Source: Brachybacterium kimchii
GTDB lineage: Bacteria; Actinomycetota; Actinomycetes; Actinomycetales; Dermabacteraceae
NCBI RefSeq assembly: GCF_023373525.1
Contig: NZ_CP097218.1
Coordinates: 2,170,001 to 2,234,000, forward strand
Reading direction: 5' to 3'
Length of the DNA: 64,000 nt
The position numbers and the translations under genes were made by a program. The notes below the pieces were generated by a model. It ran no database searches. It was given only the letters and a program-made list of their open reading frames with translations, and was not told where the DNA came from. Position 1 is the stretch's first letter. Every line of letters starts with the position of its first letter. This document shows positions 59,883 to 64,000 of the stretch, piece after piece.

Positions 59883-61565
59883 ATGCCCCCGTCGCCGCAC
59901 GGCCCGCGCCAGACCGACACCTCTTCCGCTGCTCGCTCGCGACGGCCATCCTTCCGCACGGTCGCCCTCATCGGCACGGTCATCCTCGCCCTTGTGGTCG
60001 CTCTGGTGGTCATTCCCCGGCTCAACGGCCCCCGACAGCGCTCCGCGGACACCCGGGCCACGTCGGCGCCACCGGATCCTGCGTCTCAGCGGATCGCAGC
60101 GGGCTTCGACCCGAGTCCCGGCAAGTTCACCCTCCCCGATGCAGAAACGCTCACGGATGATTCGATCAGCGCGAGTCTTGCCCTGGACTCCGGCGCGGCC
60201 CGCTTCGGCGGTGGCATAGGTCTGAGCTTCGAGGCCACCGAGCTGGCCTCTCCCGTGTGGGACTCGAAGGAGTCCAACATCGACGAGATGCTCTCCGCCC
60301 TGTCGAAGCCCGTGCTGCGGTTCGGGGGGAACTCCGTGGACCGGCGGGTGTGGTGGACCTCGAGCGACGAGCCCGCACCCTCGTGGGCGCGGGCCACCGT
60401 GACGCCGGAGGATCTGGATCGCTTGGCTGAGACGCTCGAGACCACCGATTCCCGGGTGACCCTCGGCGTGGACCTAGGGCATGACGATCCCGACCGCGCG
60501 GCGGACATGGTCGCCCATGCACGGAAGGCCTTCGGCGACAGGCTGCTCGCGGTCTCGGTCGGGAACGAGCCCAACGGGTTCTTCCACAAGAATCAGCCTC
60601 AGCTCGCCATGCGCGACAGCAGCTGGGGAACCGACGACTACCAGCGCGAGCTCGAGGACTACGACCACGCGATCCAGTCGAACTCCCCCGGTACTCCGAT
60701 GGCTGGCCCCGGCGCCTACGACGCCGCCTGGATGCGGGCTTTCGCGCAGTCTCAGGTGAACGACAAGGCCGCCCTCACGATGCACTGGTATCCCCTGTGG
60801 GACTGCGAGGGCCCGGCTTCGTCGATCGCCAATCCCACCTTGGAGGACCTGACCTCGCCGAAGCTGCGGGCCCAGGCCCGGAAGATCATCGGCCTGGGCG
60901 AGAACGTCGCTCACGAAAGCGACCTCCCGTTCTGGCTGGAGGAGACCGGACCTACATCGTGCCCGGGCACCAACGAAACCTCCCGCACTCACGCGCAGGC
61001 GCTGTGGACCAGCGACTTCACTCTCACCGCGGCCGAGTCGGGAGCCTCCCAGGTCGCCTTCCACTCGACCCTGCAGGCATGCAAAGGCGGAGCCCCGATG
61101 AGCCCCCTGTGCGCACAGGGCCCCAAGGATGACCCCGGCGAGATCTTTCAGGGCCGCACGAGCTATCTGTCCCTGATGCAGCTGGGATGGATCCCGGAGG
61201 GGAAGGTACTGACCCCCAGTGCCTCCGGCGACGGGAGGGTCATGGTGCACGGAGTTCTAGCGGACGACGGCACGCTGACGTTGGTCATCGTTGATATGCG
61301 GGCACCCTCGAGCGCTGCAGAACCCGTGCCTGTACGGGTGAGCGCTCCCAGGTCACTGTCGGGAGACGCCCCCAAGACCTGGCACCCGGCCGAGGGATCG
61401 ACCCTCTCGGGGAACACGCTCGATGCCGACTACAGCGCGCTCGGCGCCCCCGCGCCCGTAGGCGACAAGCTGGCGGGCCTGACGCTCGGGCGTGGCACCC
61501 CCCTCACATTGGCAAGCGCGGCGGGAACCACGACCGTCCTCACTTTGACGCCCGATACCGAGTAG
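59883..61565 (+). CDS. GH79-like glycoside hydrolase, membrane-anchored or secreted
   Basis: A 560-residue protein with an N-terminal membrane helix (about residues 26-48) acting as anchor or signal. The catalytic barrel shows VLRFGGNSVDRRVWW, LLAVSVGNEPNGFF (acid/base Glu in NEP) and LPFWLEETGPTSCPG (nucleophile Glu), then QVAFHSTLQAC. This fits family GH79 (beta-glucuronidase/heparanase-like). The C-terminal 130 residues are a beta-sandwich. Substrates in the family contain uronic acids. It follows the double glycosyltransferase by 94 bp, so it may trim the bacterium's own glycan or an external one. Confidence 0.75.
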   Translation: MPPSPHGPRQTDTSSAARSRRPSFRTVALIGTVILALVVALVVIPRLNGPRQRSADTRATSAPPDPASQRIAAGFDPSPGKFTLPDAETLTDDSISASLALDSGAARFGGGIGLSFEATELASPVWDSKESNIDEMLSALSKPVLRFGGNSVDRRVWWTSSDEPAPSWARATVTPEDLDRLAETLETTDSRVTLGVDLGHDDPDRAADMVAHARKAFGDRLLAVSVGNEPNGFFHKNQPQLAMRDSSWGTDDYQRELEDYDHAIQSNSPGTPMAGPGAYDAAWMRAFAQSQVNDKAALTMHWYPLWDCEGPASSIANPTLEDLTSPKLRAQARKIIGLGENVAHESDLPFWLEETGPTSCPGTNETSRTHAQALWTSDFTLTAAESGASQVAFHSTLQACKGGAPMSPLCAQGPKDDPGEIFQGRTSYLSLMQLGWIPEGKVLTPSASGDGRVMVHGVLADDGTLTLVIVDMRAPSSAAEPVPVRVSAPRSLSGDAPKTWHPAEGSTLSGNTLDADYSALGAPAPVGDKLAGLTLGRGTPLTLASAAGTTTVLTLTPDTE

Positions 61566-62137
61566 AGGGCATCCAAGCGGGCCGGCCATGAGTAGTGGAG
61601 ACTCCCGACTTAACGTCCCAGGCGCCCCAAACCGTGCGGGATGGCCATTGCGGGCGCCCTGCGGTGCCTTCGACGAAAACATCCCGTGAAGATCTGAGCG
61701 CCTGCTCACCCATGCGGCTGCACGCACGGTCGTCTCGGATCGCCCCTCGCGCTCTTCGGTAGAAACGGCCATCCATGGCACTACCCCGCCTCGAAACGGG
61801 AGCCACCCAACGACAATCCATCAGTTCGACTACCTAAATGCTATCCGGAGCGTCGAAAGAAAACCCTTATGCAGTCTCGAACCCGGGAGTGATGCTCGTC
61901 GATCGACACTCAAGGCTTCTCCCGACACTCTCGAGACAACGACTCCGGCAACCGCCAGTCTCCGGAACAAGATCACATAGCATTTCGGGCACTGTCGCGC
62001 TCAGGGCAACAACCGGCTTCCCAACTGGAATCACCCAGTCATCGGACCGCGGACCAACGAATGGTCCAGCACCCCACACCATGCAGCAGGAACACCTGGA
62101 CGCGCGTGAGGCACCCTTCAGAGGCTGCCATTGATCT
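61566..62137. other. Intergenic region with no supported gene
   Basis: About 570 bases with lower GC than most of the window. Several short frames are open on both strands, but none has a recognisable motif, a good ribosome binding site or the codon bias of its neighbours. It may be a decayed gene or the edge of acquired DNA. Confidence 0.5.
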
Positions 62138-63022
62138 TCAGTCAGTGGCTCGCGCCTCGCGCCAGAAGCCTTGCGCTGCATCGAAGTGACGATCAAATTC
62201 CGCTGCGGTGATCTTACCGTGCCCTTCGCGCTCACCGTCCTCGAAAACGAAGACGAAGCGCCCGTCACGCGTTCCAGTGCAGCTCTTGAGCGCTTCCTGG
62301 AATGGTTTGGCATGGTTTCGAGAATGCCACTCATCGCCATTCGACTGGCGATAGTAGACAAAGTTCTGCGGATCACGAGTCGCAAAGAGATGTCGCAAAT
62401 CGAACCGATCAGGATGCGCAACGAGCGCAGCGTCCTGCTCCCACTGAGGCCAGCAGCACTCGAAGAGTCGATTCCTGTGCCCGGAGTAGTAAGCACCCAC
62501 GTCTGTCTGCGGATCCTGTACGAAAGCTATTGAGGCCGGGAAACGGACCGAAGCTCGCAGCGAGGCGAACCCCCCTGCCGAGCTGCCAATGAACATCACG
62601 TACTTCGCGCCAACAGCGGCCAGGGCCTGACGGACGATCGACTCCACGGCATCCATCGGGTCCCACCCAGGACCACCGGTATACCAGCCGATGCCGAAGT
62701 CCTCCCGCTCACTGAGTTCGAGAGTCGGGTCGGCGATTGAGAGGAAGGCTGACACTCGGTCGCGCATCGACTCAACTCTGCGGAAATGTGGGTACCGAGC
62801 CGGCCCCGGATCCACTGCACCATGCAACGACACGTACAGCTCGTCTGAAGGCTCCAGCTTGGCGTAAAAGTCGACGCTGGGCACATCTGCAGCGGGCACC
62901 GTATGGATCGCCAGCGGGTATCCTTCGAACCTGAGGGCGTCCAAGTCCTCCTGGTGGACCACGGGGACCTTGTACTTCGGATGCCGCGTCTCGTGGAGCC
63001 CGGTCGTCTTGTTCACGTTCAT
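62138..63022 (-). CDS. Alpha/beta-hydrolase-like protein from a surface-glycan locus
   Basis: A 294-residue protein. The nucleophile elbow MFIGSSAGGFASLRASVRFP (G-x-S-x-G) points to an alpha/beta-hydrolase fold. Other segments are LYVSLHGAVDPG near the oxyanion region, FGIGWYTGGPGWD and FVFEDGEREGHGKIT with a late His. Proteins of this layout occur beside teichoic-acid and capsule glycosyltransferases and may be esterases or acyltransferases. Either GTG 63025 or ATG 63022 could start it; the ATG is used. There is no signal peptide. Base composition is lower in GC than in the window's left part. Confidence 0.65.
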   Translation of the reverse strand: MNVNKTTGLHETRHPKYKVPVVHQEDLDALRFEGYPLAIHTVPAADVPSVDFYAKLEPSDELYVSLHGAVDPGPARYPHFRRVESMRDRVSAFLSIADPTLELSEREDFGIGWYTGGPGWDPMDAVESIVRQALAAVGAKYVMFIGSSAGGFASLRASVRFPASIAFVQDPQTDVGAYYSGHRNRLFECCWPQWEQDAALVAHPDRFDLRHLFATRDPQNFVYYRQSNGDEWHSRNHAKPFQEALKSCTGTRDGRFVFVFEDGEREGHGKITAAEFDRHFDAAQGFWREARATD

Positions 63023-63453
63023 CACACAGGCACCCTACAGACACGGCTGACCCATTCGTCCAGGCGCAGGAGACGTCCCCCATCCGAGCGGGCGCCTCCA
63101 GCGCCCCACGACAGGCGAGCGAGAGAGACGCTGGTCACAACGAGGCAACCTCGCCAGTGAATTGACAGGTGTGTAGGCCGACGCTGACAAGATCAGAACC
63201 CGCATCTAGACCTGAGACATATACGGTAAGAATTAGGGAACCTCGACTCCATCGATGCCCGTCGATCGAAGCACGCACAGGAGGTGCCGGTGCCCGCTCC
63301 AAGTTGCCGCGAAGCCCACCGTCACCGCATCTTGATGGCCGGAGAAAGGGCGACTGCTAGCAAACGAACGCCGTTGCACGCCCTTAACCCCTCATTCCTC
63401 AAAACGGCCCCCAGTATCAACACTCGTACCGATAAAGACTCGAGACAGACGGC
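63023..63453. other. Intergenic region with candidate promoter
   Basis: About 430 bases of relatively low GC without a supported gene. A perfect TTGACA is at 63162-63167; the hexamer TGACAA 17 bases on (63185-63190) is a weak -10 candidate. This could drive the lyase gene starting at 63454, which would give a leader of about 260 bases. Confidence 0.4.
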
Positions 63454-64000
63454 ATGAGCGCACAGGATCGGCACCGCCAGCCTCGGGAGCAGAGCCCCAA
63501 ATCAACCGTCGGACGACGGGCAGTCCTTATCGGGTCAAGCACAATACTTGCGCTAGGTGTCTTCGCCACGACTTCGCGATGCTTCGACCGGGACGACTAT
63601 CCTTCCGATCTACGCGACCGATGGGTTGAAATTATCACCGCCCGAAGCGAGCTACAGCGAAGCGATGCAAGAATCCAACAGCATCTTTCGGAACTCGATG
63701 CGAGTGTAGCTTCGTCGATGAGGGCCATTGAGCGACAGAGTGCGCCAGCCACCGTATTCCGCCAATACCCACTCAATGGACACAAGTCCCATTCACTAAC
63801 CGGCACAGCGGTATCTCTCGCCAAGATGGCTCGCGCATGGGTAACGCCGCACCTATCATGCACTAAAGATCCCGACGTTCTTTATAAGATCGAAGAGGGC
63901 ACGAAAAGGGTACTTGATGCGGGCTACTCCAACAACGCCAAGCCGTACGGGAATTGGTACGACTGGGAGATCGGAACTCCTCGCCCGCTCGCCGACCTTG
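63454..64000 (+). CDS. Polysaccharide lyase family 8 (hyaluronate/chondroitin lyase-like), N-terminal part
   Basis: An open frame of 182 codons runs off the window. The start MSAQDRHRQPREQSPKS is followed by GRRAVLIGSSTILALG, a twin-arginine-like signal. The mature part reads LRDRWVEIITARSEL, then HSLTGTAVSLAKMARAW and YGNWYDWEIGTPRPLADL. The last segment is characteristic of the alpha-toroid domain of PL8 lyases, which cleave hyaluronan, chondroitin or xanthan. The catalytic Asn/His/Tyr/Arg lie beyond the edge, so specificity cannot be told. GC content and codon choice (many AT-ending codons) differ from genes to the left, suggesting acquisition. Confidence 0.78.
   Translation, partial: MSAQDRHRQPREQSPKSTVGRRAVLIGSSTILALGVFATTSRCFDRDDYPSDLRDRWVEIITARSELQRSDARIQQHLSELDASVASSMRAIERQSAPATVFRQYPLNGHKSHSLTGTAVSLAKMARAWVTPHLSCTKDPDVLYKIEEGTKRVLDAGYSNNAKPYGNWYDWEIGTPRPLADL

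Noticed and set aside
61540..62137. Possible transposase or glycosyltransferase remnant
   Set aside because: Short frames exist on both strands, but no conserved motif, terminal inverted repeats or target duplication could be identified.

Overview
This 64 kb window is very GC-rich (about 70 percent by eye) and has the gene content of an actinobacterium: a WhiB regulator, a DUF3027 protein, a cold-shock protein with a long tail, a Crp/GlxR-type regulator, PonA2, a GlfT2-like galactofuranosyltransferase and tRNA-Pro(CGG). I infer a member of the Micrococcales, plausibly Brachybacterium or another Dermabacteraceae. The taxon is inference; the actinobacterial assignment is firm.

Region by region. 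(1) 1-10.1 kb is core chromosome: the end of holB, csp-DUF3027, NUDIX-nth, crp, a metallo-beta-lactamase-fold protein with DUF4177, whiB4, ponA2, a metallophosphoesterase and tRNA-Pro. The NUDIX-to-phosphoesterase order matches what I remember of the Mycobacterium tuberculosis Rv3672c-Rv3683 block, with some members missing. (2) 10.1-19 kb is cell-envelope housekeeping: an NlpC/P60 hydrolase with two peptidoglycan-binding domains, a leaderless GH20 hexosaminidase, a LytR_C protein, a CshA-repeat surface protein, a maltokinase-like kinase and an unknown protein. (3) 19.3-29.1 kb holds a dispersed pair of Wadjet/MksBEF-type genes (JetC-like SMC ATPase and JetB-like DUF4194). Between them lie an AbiEi/DUF559-like protein and a UgpBAE-type sugar ABC transporter. 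An alkyltransferase-like protein follows. (4) 29.3-47 kb is a large wall teichoic acid or phosphate-containing wall-polymer locus: a GlfT2-like transferase, three TagB/TagF-like polymerases, two TagE-like glycosyltransferases, the TagGH exporter, a pyruvyltransferase fused to a degenerate GT8-like domain, an SGNH hydrolase, and an IspD-like/SDR pair that probably makes CDP-ribitol. (5) 47.3-49.4 kb has a low-complexity membrane-anchored protein and a small membrane protein.

(6) 49.6-55.5 kb is the most unusual segment and looks like an extracellular-matrix module. It contains a processive GT2 synthase, a stand-alone receiver, a histidine kinase, a TasA/camelysin-like secreted protein and a SipW-type signal peptidase. 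The synthase has a one-base frameshift and a hairpin that buries its ribosome binding site. The peptidase appears to be fused to its own SipW-dependent substrate, which ends in a CBM5/12 carbohydrate-binding domain. (7) 55.6-64 kb carries an AI-2E family transporter, a DUF6270 protein, a CgeB-GT2 double glycosyltransferase, a GH79-like glycosidase, an alpha/beta-hydrolase-like protein, and the start of a Tat-exported PL8 polysaccharide lyase in DNA of visibly lower GC.

Intergenic DNA is rich in hairpins and short tandem repeats, several of which are listed separately. No CRISPR array, complete insertion sequence or rRNA gene was seen.
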